A DNA stretch of 64,000 bases, from the NCBI RefSeq assembly GCF_026239655.1, contig NZ_JAPIVO010000003.1:558001-622000 (forward strand). Direction: 5' to 3'. The notes below the pieces were generated by a model. It was not told where the DNA came from. It did no database searches and was given only the letters and a program-made list of their open reading frames with translations. This stretch comes from Pedobacter sp. MR2016-24. GTDB lineage: Bacteria > Bacteroidota > Bacteroidia > Sphingobacteriales > Sphingobacteriaceae. The position numbers and the translations under genes are program-made. Every line of letters starts with the position of its first letter. Positions within the stretch are counted from its first letter, which is position 1. This document shows positions 18,728-27,155 of this stretch, one piece after another.

Positions 18728-19837
18728 ATGGAAAACAAGAGTGAATTTGTAAACATACCAGCAGAACTGAAAAGTCAGCTCCCCATATTTCAGGTGCTGG
18801 GCGATCATTTACCAAGTCAGCTGCAGACCCCTGAAGCTAAGAAAACAATTTCCAGCATATTCTTCTGGGCACTTATTTTAGGTGGTGCATATGCCTTCTT
18901 CCGGTTTTTGCCTATTATGTTAGAATATGCAGCAAAAAGTATTCTGCTTGTTGTTTTCAGTATCATTCTGATTGTTTTATTATTACTGGCGCCAAAAATC
19001 ATTGCACTGTTACACCGCCTGGGAACTATCCTTCTTTTTAAAGGTGAAAAATCAATTATCCGTAATAATCCTATTGAAACGCTTCAACTATTATCAAAAG
19101 ATGCAAAGGACACCTTAAAACGTGTCAAAGAAAAGATTACGAATGTTGACGGTGTACGTATTGACATGATTCAAAGCGGCGAAACTGCTCAAAAAACAGC
19201 AGAAGAAAAATACACTTATGCAAAACGCTTTACCGTAGAGGCTGCCAGCCTTGATGAAAAAGGCAAACAGGAAATAGCTAACAATAATAATGAAAAAGCA
19301 AATGAATATGGCAGAGACGCTAAAGAAACGCGCACCAAAGCTTTTTTATTAGGTAAAGAAGGAGAATCTGAAGAACAGAATGCCAGAAGTTATGTTCAGT
19401 ATGCAAATCAGTTTGCCAAAGTACTGGAAGTATTAAAAGATAACGAAAGCGCCGCCAGAATATATGTGAGTACATTGGATAGCAGTATCTCTATTATCTC
19501 TAAAAAGCTGGAAGCTACGCAGAAGATGAAAAATGCTACTGATGGCTTAGCAGAAGTATTTAATATCAAAGATAGCTGGGTATTCCAGGAAGCGATGAAT
19601 GCAGCGACAGGTGCAATAAGTCAGAATATTGCCTCTATTCGTTCCAACCTTGATTTCCTGGATCAGAATAATAACATTACTGTAGGTGGCGCGCCATCGC
19701 AGGTAGAGTTGGAAGATTTCATTAAAAAAGTAGATGAGCGTAATCTTAAAATGCTTAATGTAAGTCAGATGAGCGACGCATCATATGAGCTAAAACCAAA
19801 TGAGAAAATGGATAAGGGCTTTACTTTACTTGATTAA
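18728..19837 (+). CDS. Unknown two-TM protein with long cytosolic coiled coil
   Basis: 369 residues, family not recognised. A ~40-residue N-terminal segment is followed by two hydrophobic helices (about 42-66, SIFFWALILGGAYAFFRFLP, and 70-98, ILLVVFSIILIVLLLLAPKI). A ~270-residue Ala/Glu/Lys-rich helical part follows (ISKKLEATQKMKNATDGLAE). With both TMs near the N-terminus, N- and C-termini should lie on the same side, most likely the cytosol. The helical part recalls PspA-type membrane-stress proteins in composition and length, but I cannot show homology. It is the middle gene of the operon, 8 bp after the first gene and 25 bp before the third. Confidence 0.82.
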   Translation: MENKSEFVNIPAELKSQLPIFQVLGDHLPSQLQTPEAKKTISSIFFWALILGGAYAFFRFLPIMLEYAAKSILLVVFSIILIVLLLLAPKIIALLHRLGTILLFKGEKSIIRNNPIETLQLLSKDAKDTLKRVKEKITNVDGVRIDMIQSGETAQKTAEEKYTYAKRFTVEAASLDEKGKQEIANNNNEKANEYGRDAKETRTKAFLLGKEGESEEQNARSYVQYANQFAKVLEVLKDNESAARIYVSTLDSSISIISKKLEATQKMKNATDGLAEVFNIKDSWVFQEAMNAATGAISQNIASIRSNLDFLDQNNNITVGGAPSQVELEDFIKKVDERNLKMLNVSQMSDASYELKPNEKMDKGFTLLD

Positions 19838-19862
19838 CACATAAAATTAAAACATTAAAAAC

Positions 19863-20858
19863 ATGGAAGAAAAATCAATCTGGGCCCAATTACGCTGGCC
19901 GATTAAAGCAATCATTATCGCTATTCCCATTATTGGAATAGGTTACTGGGCTTTTGATAGCGGTAAATTTGATGCAGCTAGTCATAAAAATGGATCCTTA
20001 ACTGATAGTATTGCTGGTAGGACTGATACTTCGGCAGCAAAAACTACAGATGATAAAAGAACTTTTAACTACAGCCCCGAAAAGCCTGTTAATGGTGAAT
20101 ATAAAGGCGTTGTAGAAGTAGGTGCCTCGGGCTTTAATTCTTTTGTAGTAAATATTGATAAAGAAAAAAACTGGGAAATTATCTCCAAAGATTTTGGCAA
20201 ATCATTTGTTTACGAAGGCATGGCCAATACCGCCGACATCCGTACAGGTTTGAAAGATTATATAGGTGCAATGTTCGATAAAGGTGTTAAGTCAAGAAAT
20301 ATCCATTTTGTAATTAGTTCCGGCGCGCAGAAAGAGCCAAAAACGGCCTTGATAAGTTCCGAACTGAAGAAAATGGGATATGTTGTTAATCTTGTTACAG
20401 CCGAGCAGGAAGGTAAGCTTGCATTGAAATGTGTATTACCTAAGTCCTACTATGATAACTCTTTTGTCGTGGATATTGGTTCGGGAAACACAAAAATTTC
20501 CTGGATAAGTGGAGACGTAAAATCCGCTGAAGCACCAGGTGCAAAGTATTATGAAAAAGACTTAAAAGACGATGCTGTATATGCTGAGGTAAAGGCTACT
20601 GCAGAAAAAATACCGGCAGCAAAACGGGAAGTATGCTTTATCATTGGCGGTGTTCCTTATGAACTGGCCAAACAAATCCGTAATGGAGAAGAGCGATTCA
20701 CTGTACTAAACGATCCTGAAAAGTATAATACAGATAAGGTGAAGATTAAAAGTGGCGTTAATATCTATAAAGCGATCAAGGATGCGACTAACTGCGATAC
20801 CTTCGTTTTTGACTGGGATGCTAACTTTACTATCGGATTCCTATTGTCTGTTAAATAG
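19863..20858 (+). CDS. Membrane-anchored ASKHA (Ppx/GppA-like) protein, unknown function
   Basis: 331 residues. One N-terminal TM helix (15-30, KAIIIAIPIIGIGYWA) and a ~50-residue polar linker lead to a domain with the landmarks of the actin/Hsp70/Ppx-GppA fold. These are a phosphate-1-like strand-turn (VEVGASGFNSFVV, 84-96), VNLVTAEQEGKLAL (175-188) matching the IISGEEEARL block of Ppx/GppA, phosphate-2 (FVVDIGSGNTKISWI, 201-215) and an adenosine-like GG motif (VCFIIGGVPYELAK, 257-270). The phosphate-1 Asp of Ppx/GppA is Glu85 here. The domain is shorter than in Ppx. Basic residues before the TM would by the positive-inside rule put the domain in the periplasm, which is hard to reconcile with ATP binding. 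Polyphosphate or nucleotide chemistry is possible but unproven. Confidence 0.8.
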   Translation: MEEKSIWAQLRWPIKAIIIAIPIIGIGYWAFDSGKFDAASHKNGSLTDSIAGRTDTSAAKTTDDKRTFNYSPEKPVNGEYKGVVEVGASGFNSFVVNIDKEKNWEIISKDFGKSFVYEGMANTADIRTGLKDYIGAMFDKGVKSRNIHFVISSGAQKEPKTALISSELKKMGYVVNLVTAEQEGKLALKCVLPKSYYDNSFVVDIGSGNTKISWISGDVKSAEAPGAKYYEKDLKDDAVYAEVKATAEKIPAAKREVCFIIGGVPYELAKQIRNGEERFTVLNDPEKYNTDKVKIKSGVNIYKAIKDATNCDTFVFDWDANFTIGFLLSVK

Positions 20859-20932
20859 AAACAGTAAATCAAATATATTTACGCTCCTGACCAGTTGAAC
20901 TTTAGTTGAGTATATAATGTCTGGTAAATAGT

Positions 20933-20973
20933 AAAGAAAAAAGTCTGGCGCCTATGGCACCAGACTTTTTTCT
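20933..20973. terminator. Bidirectional terminator between the unknown operon and mnmE
   Basis: A nearly perfect palindrome: AAAGAAAAAAGTCTGG on the left mirrors CCAGACTTTTTTCTTT on the right around GCGCCTATGGCA. An A-run on one side and a T-run on the other serve both strands. It ends at the mnmE stop codon. Confidence 0.9.
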
Positions 20974-22344
20974 TTACTTCCCGATACAGAACTTACTAAA
21001 GATATTCGCCAACAAGTCGTCATTTGATACTGCACCGGTAATCTCACCAAGGTAATAAAGCGCTTGTTTAATATCAATCGCCAGAAACTCTGAAGTTACC
21101 GGGTTAACCAAACCTTCACTCACACTGCTCAATGATTCCTGGGTTCTTCTTAGTGCTTCTACGTGTCTGATATTAGTCACCATCGTATGGCTTTCAGAAA
21201 GTTTATCTCCTACTGCTGTTTCGTACAGCAACTCTTTCAGCTCTTCGATATTGTTATTCTCTTTGGCAGAGATCGAAATGAACTGTATGTCGGAAGGCAA
21301 ATTCAACTCTTTAATTCTATCCCTATAGGTCAGGTCCATCTTATTGGCTACAGCAACAAAAGCTATATCTGGTTTATGTAAGTTGGCAATATCTTCCCTG
21401 ATTTCAGCAGAAGTAAGGTTCACTACATCGAAAAGGTACACAAGAACGGCCGACTGGCTAATCTTCTGCATGGTCTTCTCCACTCCTATCGCTTCAATAG
21501 TGTCTGTCGCTTCACGTATACCAGCGGTATCAATTAAACGGAAGTTGATACCGTTAATATTTAAAACTTCCTCTATGGTGTCCCTGGTGGTTCCTGCGAT
21601 CTCGCTGACAATAGCGCGGTCTTCGTTTAACAATGCATTTAACAAAGTTGATTTCCCTGCATTAGGGCGACCAGCAATCACGGTGTTAATGCCTTCTTTG
21701 ATCACATTCCCCAATTCGAATGAGCGGATCAGCTTGTTCAATACCAGCGTAATCTTGTTAATCAGTTCCTGTAATTGATCCCTGTTAGCAAACTCTACAT
21801 CTTCTTCGGAAAAATCAAGCTCCAGCTCAATCATAGAAGCAAAATGGATTAGCTGCTCTCGCAATACATTTAATTCTGTACTGAATCCGCCTCTTAGTTG
21901 ATTCATGGCTACACTGTGCGCAGCTTGTGAATCGGAAGAAATCAAATCAGCCACCGCTTCTGCTTGTGAAAGATCCATCGCGCCGTTCAGGAAAGCACGG
22001 AGTGTAAATTCTCCCGGTTTAGCGGCAGATGCCCCCTTTTTTATCAATAAATTTATAATCTGCTGGATGATATAGTTTGAACCATGACAGGAGATTTCCA
22101 CTACGTTTTCTTTGGTGTAAGATTTTGGACCTACGAAGAGGCTGACTACGACTTCATCTATCACAACTTCGCCATCCTTGATTAACCCGAAATGCAGGGT
22201 ATGTGTAGCTTGGCTGAGCAGGTCTTTACCTTTAAATACAGAATTGGTGATGGCAATAGCGTCTTTTCCTGATAAACGGATTACACCTATGGCGCCTGCG
22301 CCAGGAGGGGTTGATAAGGCTACTATTGTTTCATTTGACATCAT
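20974..22344 (-). CDS. mnmE: tRNA uridine-5-carboxymethylaminomethyl modification GTPase MnmE
   Basis: 456 residues, the normal MnmE length, from the ATG at 22344 (a second ATG is the next codon). The frame is open for 73 further codons upstream but without family sequence. The N-terminal tetrahydrofolate-binding domain (ETIVALSTPPGAGAIGVIRL), the helical domain and an inserted G domain are visible, with P-loop GRPNAGKSTLLN, DTAG and NKMD. The C-terminal CIGK motif (FSKFCIGK) has the catalytic Cys. With MnmG it modifies the wobble uridine of certain tRNAs in the cytosol. A -7 element lies about 30 bp upstream. Confidence 0.97.
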   Translation of the reverse strand: MMSNETIVALSTPPGAGAIGVIRLSGKDAIAITNSVFKGKDLLSQATHTLHFGLIKDGEVVIDEVVVSLFVGPKSYTKENVVEISCHGSNYIIQQIINLLIKKGASAAKPGEFTLRAFLNGAMDLSQAEAVADLISSDSQAAHSVAMNQLRGGFSTELNVLREQLIHFASMIELELDFSEEDVEFANRDQLQELINKITLVLNKLIRSFELGNVIKEGINTVIAGRPNAGKSTLLNALLNEDRAIVSEIAGTTRDTIEEVLNINGINFRLIDTAGIREATDTIEAIGVEKTMQKISQSAVLVYLFDVVNLTSAEIREDIANLHKPDIAFVAVANKMDLTYRDRIKELNLPSDIQFISISAKENNNIEELKELLYETAVGDKLSESHTMVTNIRHVEALRRTQESLSSVSEGLVNPVTSEFLAIDIKQALYYLGEITGAVSNDDLLANIFSKFCIGK

Positions 22345-22373
22345 GGGTACTATCGTTTGATTATAAGAATACG

Positions 22374-22381
22374 CAAAACTA
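22374..22381 (-). promoter_or_regulatory. Promoter -7 element of mnmE
   Basis: CAAAACTA on the plus strand reads TAGTTTTG on the minus strand, an exact TAnnTTTG match 29 bp before the mnmE ATG. It supports the start at 22344 rather than an upstream one. Confidence 0.5.
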
Positions 22382-22438
22382 CCCAAACATTTCGGTCTAT
22401 CTCCTGTTAGTTCATGTAAATTTAACAGAAGAATTACA

Positions 22439-23560
22439 ATGAAAGAATTACCGCTCACCGTCAAACGGTCGCTCGAATTACTTGGTCTTGTTTTGGTAGG
22501 TGCTATCTTTGTGATTGGTAGTGATATTATCATGCCTGTAATCATGGCCTTTTTTATCAGCATTATGCTGGTTCCTATTTACAGATTTCTAAGAAAATAT
22601 AAGTTTCCTGAAGTTGCAGCTATCATTTTACCAATTTTACTGGTGGCGATCTTTGTAGGATTAATCGTCTGGTTTTTCACCGCACAAGTAGGTATGCTGG
22701 TAGCAGATTTTCCGCAGATCAAGAAAAACGTGTCATTGCATTTACAGTCGTTAAGCACCTGGGTGAGCAGCGTGAGTCACTATTCAACAACAGAACAGAT
22801 TAACTTTATCAACAAAAAAAGTAATGACCTGCTGGCAATGGCCGGAAACATGGCAAGTGGGGCAGCAGTTACACTGAGTTCGGTATTTGTCTTTGTCGGA
22901 TTACTGCCGATCTATATTTACCTGATGCTTTTCTACAAAGATATCCTGTTGCGCTTTATTTTTATGTGGTTTAATAAAGATCACCACCCTAAGGTTAAAG
23001 ATGCGATTTATGAAACCGAATCGATTATTAAAAGCTACCTGGTAGGCTTATTGATCCAGGTAACTTATATGACCATATTATTAGGCGGAATTTTGCTGTT
23101 GCTGGGGATTAAACATGCCTTGCTGATAGGGGTAATTTTCGCTATCCTTAACCTGATCCCATACGTGGGCGCCCTGTTAGGTAACATCATAGGGGTATTG
23201 TTAACGCTTACTGCTGCGACTACCTTAGGCCCGATAATTACTGTACTGGCTGTAATTGCGGGTGTGCAGTTCCTGGACAACAATATCCTGATGCCAAGAA
23301 TTGTTGGTTCTAAAATCAAGATCAATGCATTGATGGCTATTCTTGGGGTAATTGTAGGTGGAAGTATTGCCGGGGTGTCCGGGATGTTCTTATCTATGCC
23401 CATCATAGCAGTGCTCAAAGTAGTGTTCGACAGGACTGAGATGTTTAAACAATGGGGTGCATTGTTCGGCGATGAGAGACCAGCAAGAAGCCCTATGACC
23501 TTCCCTGTTTTCAGGAAAAAAGCCGCAGTAAGTACTAAAGAAGGTGTAGAAGGTAAATAA
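22439..23560 (+). CDS. AI-2E family (PerM/YdiK-like) transporter
   Basis: 373 residues with about eight membrane helices. Two N-terminal helices (LELLGLVLVGAIFVIGSDII, FPEVAAIILPILLVAIFVG) precede a ~90-residue soluble segment, then a second group. The family block PYVGALLGNIIGVLLTLTAA and the GGSIAGVSGMFLSMPIIAVL stretch near the end identify the AI-2E transporter family (PF01594). Characterised members export autoinducer-2 or act as Na+/H+ antiporters, so the substrate is open. It is divergent from mnmE and followed by a short hairpin terminator. Confidence 0.9.
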   Translation: MKELPLTVKRSLELLGLVLVGAIFVIGSDIIMPVIMAFFISIMLVPIYRFLRKYKFPEVAAIILPILLVAIFVGLIVWFFTAQVGMLVADFPQIKKNVSLHLQSLSTWVSSVSHYSTTEQINFINKKSNDLLAMAGNMASGAAVTLSSVFVFVGLLPIYIYLMLFYKDILLRFIFMWFNKDHHPKVKDAIYETESIIKSYLVGLLIQVTYMTILLGGILLLLGIKHALLIGVIFAILNLIPYVGALLGNIIGVLLTLTAATTLGPIITVLAVIAGVQFLDNNILMPRIVGSKIKINALMAILGVIVGGSIAGVSGMFLSMPIIAVLKVVFDRTEMFKQWGALFGDERPARSPMTFPVFRKKAAVSTKEGVEGK

Positions 23561-23586
23561 AGGAATACAAGCAAATTAATTAAGAA

Positions 23587-23608
23587 AGGGCACTTTGTGG
23601 GGTGCCCT
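23587..23608 (+). terminator. Short hairpin after the AI-2E transporter gene
   Basis: AGGGCAC pairs with GTGCCCT across an 8-nt loop, 26 bp after the stop. The downstream T-run is poor (CCTCTATTTGG), so termination may be weak. Confidence 0.5.
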
Positions 23609-23828
23609 CCTCTATTTGGTGTGTATTGTGTTTGCTTGTTTGGGATAATCTGTGAGACTTACATAAATGTCAAAATATTTTCACAGCTTATATTTCTGTA
23701 AAGATATATTAATATTTTGAATTAATAAACAAAATTTATCAAAACAGACAGATTAGGTTATTTTCATAAACATTGTTTACATAACCGTGTAAAATACTGT
23801 AAAGAAAACCCAAACCTTGCGCAAATAT

Positions 23829-25601
23829 TTACATTCTTTCCGGCACTTCTATACCCAAAATACGCATACCTGATTTCAAAATTCCAGCAGTAACATCACT
23901 TAAACTTAACCTCAGTCGTTTTAGCTGCTCATCTTCTTCTTTAACGATGGGTGGAATTTCGTGATAGAATTTATTGAACATTTTTGCTACCTCATAAATG
24001 TAGTTTGCTAAGCTGGCAGGGCTAAAAGTTTTTGCAGCAGCAGATATTTCTGAAGGATATTTAGCTAAAAGGATGATCATATCCAGTTCAGTTTCTGATA
24101 ATGCTACCTGATTGTCGATGAATACACCAGGTGTATAATCAGCTTTAAGCAATAATGATTTTATCCTCGCGTGTGTATATTGTATAAAAGGACCAGTGTT
24201 TCCCTGGAAGTCGATCGACTCAGCAGGATCAAACAATAAACGTTTTTTAGGTTCCACTTTCAGCAGGAAATATTTCAGGGCACCCATCCCTATATTGTAA
24301 TAGAGGGTTTCTCTTTCTTCTTCACTGAAATGATCTACTTTACCTAAGGCCTCGGTTTTTTGTTTTGCTGTAGCTACCATTTCGGCAATCAGATCATCAG
24401 CATCCACAACAGTACCTTCACGTGATTTCATTTTACCACTTGGAAGGTCTACCATGCCGTAAGACAAATGGTATAAACCTTTTGCCCAGCTTTTACCTAA
24501 CTTATCTAAAATCAGGAACAAAACCTTGAAATGGTAGTCCTGTTCGTTTCCTACAACATAGATAGACTCATTCATTTTGAAATCGTCATATTTCATCTGC
24601 GCAGTACCCAGATCTTGTGTAATGTATACAGAAGTACCATCTGCACGCAGTACCAGTTTCTGATCCAGACCATCAGCAGTAAGATCGATCCAGACAGAGC
24701 CATCTTCTTTTTTAAAGAACACGCCCTTAGCGAGACCTTCTTCCACAGTATCTTTTCCTAATAAATAGGTATTGCTTTCGTAATAAAACTTATCAAAATC
24801 AACCCCAAGGTTTTTGTAACTGATGGCGAAACCTTCATAAACCCATCCATTCATGGTTTTCCAGAGGTCAATCACAGCTTCATCGCCAGCTTCCCAGGCC
24901 AACAGCATCGCTTGCGCTGCTTTGATCAGGGGAGCATTCTTTTTTGCTTCATCTTCCGTCTGGCCTTCAGCTTTTAAAGCTTCGATTTCTTTTTTATATT
25001 CTTTATCAAAGATCACATAGTATTTACCCACCAGGTGATCACCTTTCAGTCCTGAGCTCTCCGGCGTTTCACCATTTCCCCATTTCTGCCAGGCCAGCAT
25101 GGATTTACAGATATGTATCCCTCTGTCATTTACCAGGTTCACTTTATATACTTCTGCGCCATCAGCTTTCAGCAATTCTGAAACAGAATAGCCTAATAAG
25201 TTATTTCTAACATGCCCCAGGTGCAATGGTTTGTTGGTATTTGGTGATGAATATTCTACCATCACTTTCCTGCCGTTGGATGGGATCACACCGAAATCTG
25301 GTTGCAGCAGGGAGTTATTAAATAAGTCCAGCCAATAGTCATTCGCAATACTCAGGTTCAAAAACCCCTTCACCACATTAAATGCAGTCACTTCTTTTAA
25401 ATTATCCACAAGATACGCGCCGAGGTCATTCGCCGTCTGCTCTGGTGATTTCTTCGAAAAACGTACAATTGGAAAAACTACTATCGTTGCCTGCCCCTCA
25501 AACTCTTTACGTGTATCTTGTATACTGATCAGACTTTCCGCAACCTCTTCATTATAAAGATGCTTAATGCCTTTCACTACTTCGGTAATAATAAAATTCA
25601 T
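23829..25601 (-). CDS. argS: Arginyl-tRNA synthetase
   Basis: 590 residues, a class I synthetase. The HIGH motif is HLGHVRNNLLG with the ArgRS-specific lead-in EYSSPNTNKPLHLGH. The KMSK-loop equivalent is GKMKSREGTVV. The N-terminal Arg_tRNA_synt_N domain and the C-terminal DALR anticodon-binding domain (ARIKSLL... to the PERM end) are present. The start at 25601 (MNFIITEVV) is preferred over 25625 because the extra residues are unconserved. It charges tRNA-Arg with arginine. It is divergent from the arginine deiminase gene, which degrades the same amino acid. Confidence 0.96.
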   Translation of the reverse strand: MNFIITEVVKGIKHLYNEEVAESLISIQDTRKEFEGQATIVVFPIVRFSKKSPEQTANDLGAYLVDNLKEVTAFNVVKGFLNLSIANDYWLDLFNNSLLQPDFGVIPSNGRKVMVEYSSPNTNKPLHLGHVRNNLLGYSVSELLKADGAEVYKVNLVNDRGIHICKSMLAWQKWGNGETPESSGLKGDHLVGKYYVIFDKEYKKEIEALKAEGQTEDEAKKNAPLIKAAQAMLLAWEAGDEAVIDLWKTMNGWVYEGFAISYKNLGVDFDKFYYESNTYLLGKDTVEEGLAKGVFFKKEDGSVWIDLTADGLDQKLVLRADGTSVYITQDLGTAQMKYDDFKMNESIYVVGNEQDYHFKVLFLILDKLGKSWAKGLYHLSYGMVDLPSGKMKSREGTVVDADDLIAEMVATAKQKTEALGKVDHFSEEERETLYYNIGMGALKYFLLKVEPKKRLLFDPAESIDFQGNTGPFIQYTHARIKSLLLKADYTPGVFIDNQVALSETELDMIILLAKYPSEISAAAKTFSPASLANYIYEVAKMFNKFYHEIPPIVKEEDEQLKRLRLSLSDVTAGILKSGMRILGIEVPERM

Positions 25602-25660
25602 GGCCAAAAATAACCAAATAAGCAATAATGAGCGAATAATATAATTTAAAAATATTTAGA

Positions 25661-25668
25661 TAGATTTG
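25661..25668 (+). promoter_or_regulatory. Promoter -7 element of the arginine deiminase group
   Basis: TAGATTTG matches TAnnTTTG, 16 bp before the ATG at 25685, which implies a very short leader. No -33 TTG at standard distance is obvious in the AT-rich upstream. Confidence 0.5.
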
Positions 25669-25684
25669 CCATACACCAAAATAT

Positions 25685-27136
25685 ATGAGCGAACAAAACA
25701 AGAATTTCGAAGTAAACGTGAGTACAGAAATAGGGCGACTGCGCAAGTTGTTAATTCATAGCCCTGATAGCGGTTTAGGTAAGGTTGTGCCGTCGAAGGC
25801 GCAGGACTGGCTTTTTGAAGACATTGTGCACCTGGAAACCATCCGTAAAGATGAATATGATTATTATGTTAAACTGCTGATGTACTTTCTTGATCCTGGT
25901 AAGATTAAGGGCAAACTGAAAGAAATTGATGCGGAAGAGGCAAACAGACAGTTTTTTAAGCCGGACGACACTGGTTTTCATCATTCTGAAGCGGTCATAG
26001 AAATTCAAAATCTATTGTCGGACATACTGGAAGACGTTTCTATCAAAAGAAAACTAACGGCATCTGTTTGCGCTATTGAAGGCTGTACGTATCGCTTACA
26101 GCTGCAGATGATCCAGACGGACGCAAAAGAGCTGGCTAAAATATTTATCTCGGGCAGCATGGCCGATGATCTGATGATCTTTGCCCCTATTCCCAACCTG
26201 ATTTTTACGCGTGACGTAGGTATCACAATTAATAAACATATTCTGCTGAACAAACCGGCGAAAAAAGCAAGGAGTCGTGAAACATTGCTGATGCGTTATA
26301 TCTTTTTTAACCATCCGCTGTTTGCAGCTTATACGGATAATATCCTGGAAATTCCTGATGCGGCACAACATTTCCTGCGTCCTGGTGAAGAAGAAGAGCA
26401 CCGGACTACACTGGAAGGTGGAGATGTGATGATGGTAAGTGAAAATCACGTGTTGATTGGCTGCAGTGAACGTACTTCTGCGTATGGCGCAAATGAGGCG
26501 ATTAAATTGCTGTTCGACAATAATGTGGTGGATAAAGTGACCGTAGTGCGGATTCCCAACAAAAGGGATTTTATGCATATTGATACGGTATTTACACAAG
26601 TGAAAAGGAATGTATGGACATTACTGAGCTCGATATCGAAAAACCATGTCAATAATCCGGCAGAACCGATCAGCTTCCTGATTGAACCAGATACGAAAGA
26701 TGTGACAGAGATCCTGCAATTCAAAAAGGGTGAGGCACAACCATTACTATTCGAGAGCATAGAAGCTTTACTGGATGATATCAGTGTGAATGAACTGGGC
26801 AGTAAAGAAAAAACCAGATTCATTTACAGCGGAAATGGCAACTTCCCTTATGATGCAAGGGAGCAATGGACAGATTCATGTAACCTGCTTGCCATTAAAG
26901 AAGGAGTAGTTCTGGGATATGACCGGAACGACAAAACAATAGAAGCTTTTAAAAGCAATGGTTTCGATGTAGTCAAGGTAAAAGATCTGATCAACGACCT
27001 CGAAAGCGGGAAAGTGAATGCGGATACCATCACGGATACGCTGATTTTAATGCCTTCTGCAGAACTTTCGAGAGCCAGAGGCGGATTTCACTGCATGAGC
27101 TTGCCATTGCTGAGGGATGAACTGCAAAATAATTAA
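25685..27136 (+). CDS. Arginine deiminase-family enzyme
   Basis: 483 residues of the guanidino-group-modifying (pentein) fold. Catalytic landmarks in order are IFTRDVG, the Glu/Asp block LEGGDVMMV, the His block HIDTVFT, and the C-terminal nucleophile Cys in ARGGFHCMSLPLLRD. Arginine deiminase converts L-arginine to L-citrulline and ammonia. The protein is longer than bacterial ArcA (about 410), with an insertion in the N-terminal half (residues about 60-115). It is followed after 19 bp by another pentein (CtlX-like) and then by a fold-III decarboxylase. No carbamate kinase or ornithine carbamoyltransferase is nearby, unlike the classical arcABC pathway. Confidence 0.88.
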   Translation: MSEQNKNFEVNVSTEIGRLRKLLIHSPDSGLGKVVPSKAQDWLFEDIVHLETIRKDEYDYYVKLLMYFLDPGKIKGKLKEIDAEEANRQFFKPDDTGFHHSEAVIEIQNLLSDILEDVSIKRKLTASVCAIEGCTYRLQLQMIQTDAKELAKIFISGSMADDLMIFAPIPNLIFTRDVGITINKHILLNKPAKKARSRETLLMRYIFFNHPLFAAYTDNILEIPDAAQHFLRPGEEEEHRTTLEGGDVMMVSENHVLIGCSERTSAYGANEAIKLLFDNNVVDKVTVVRIPNKRDFMHIDTVFTQVKRNVWTLLSSISKNHVNNPAEPISFLIEPDTKDVTEILQFKKGEAQPLLFESIEALLDDISVNELGSKEKTRFIYSGNGNFPYDAREQWTDSCNLLAIKEGVVLGYDRNDKTIEAFKSNGFDVVKVKDLINDLESGKVNADTITDTLILMPSAELSRARGGFHCMSLPLLRDELQNN

Positions 27137-27155
27137 GCGACCTTAAGATTACACT

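Noticed and set aside
22345-22563. N-terminal extension of mnmE
   Set aside because: MnmE begins at SNETIVALSTPP. The extension has no family residues, overlaps the divergent gene and lies upstream of the -7 element.
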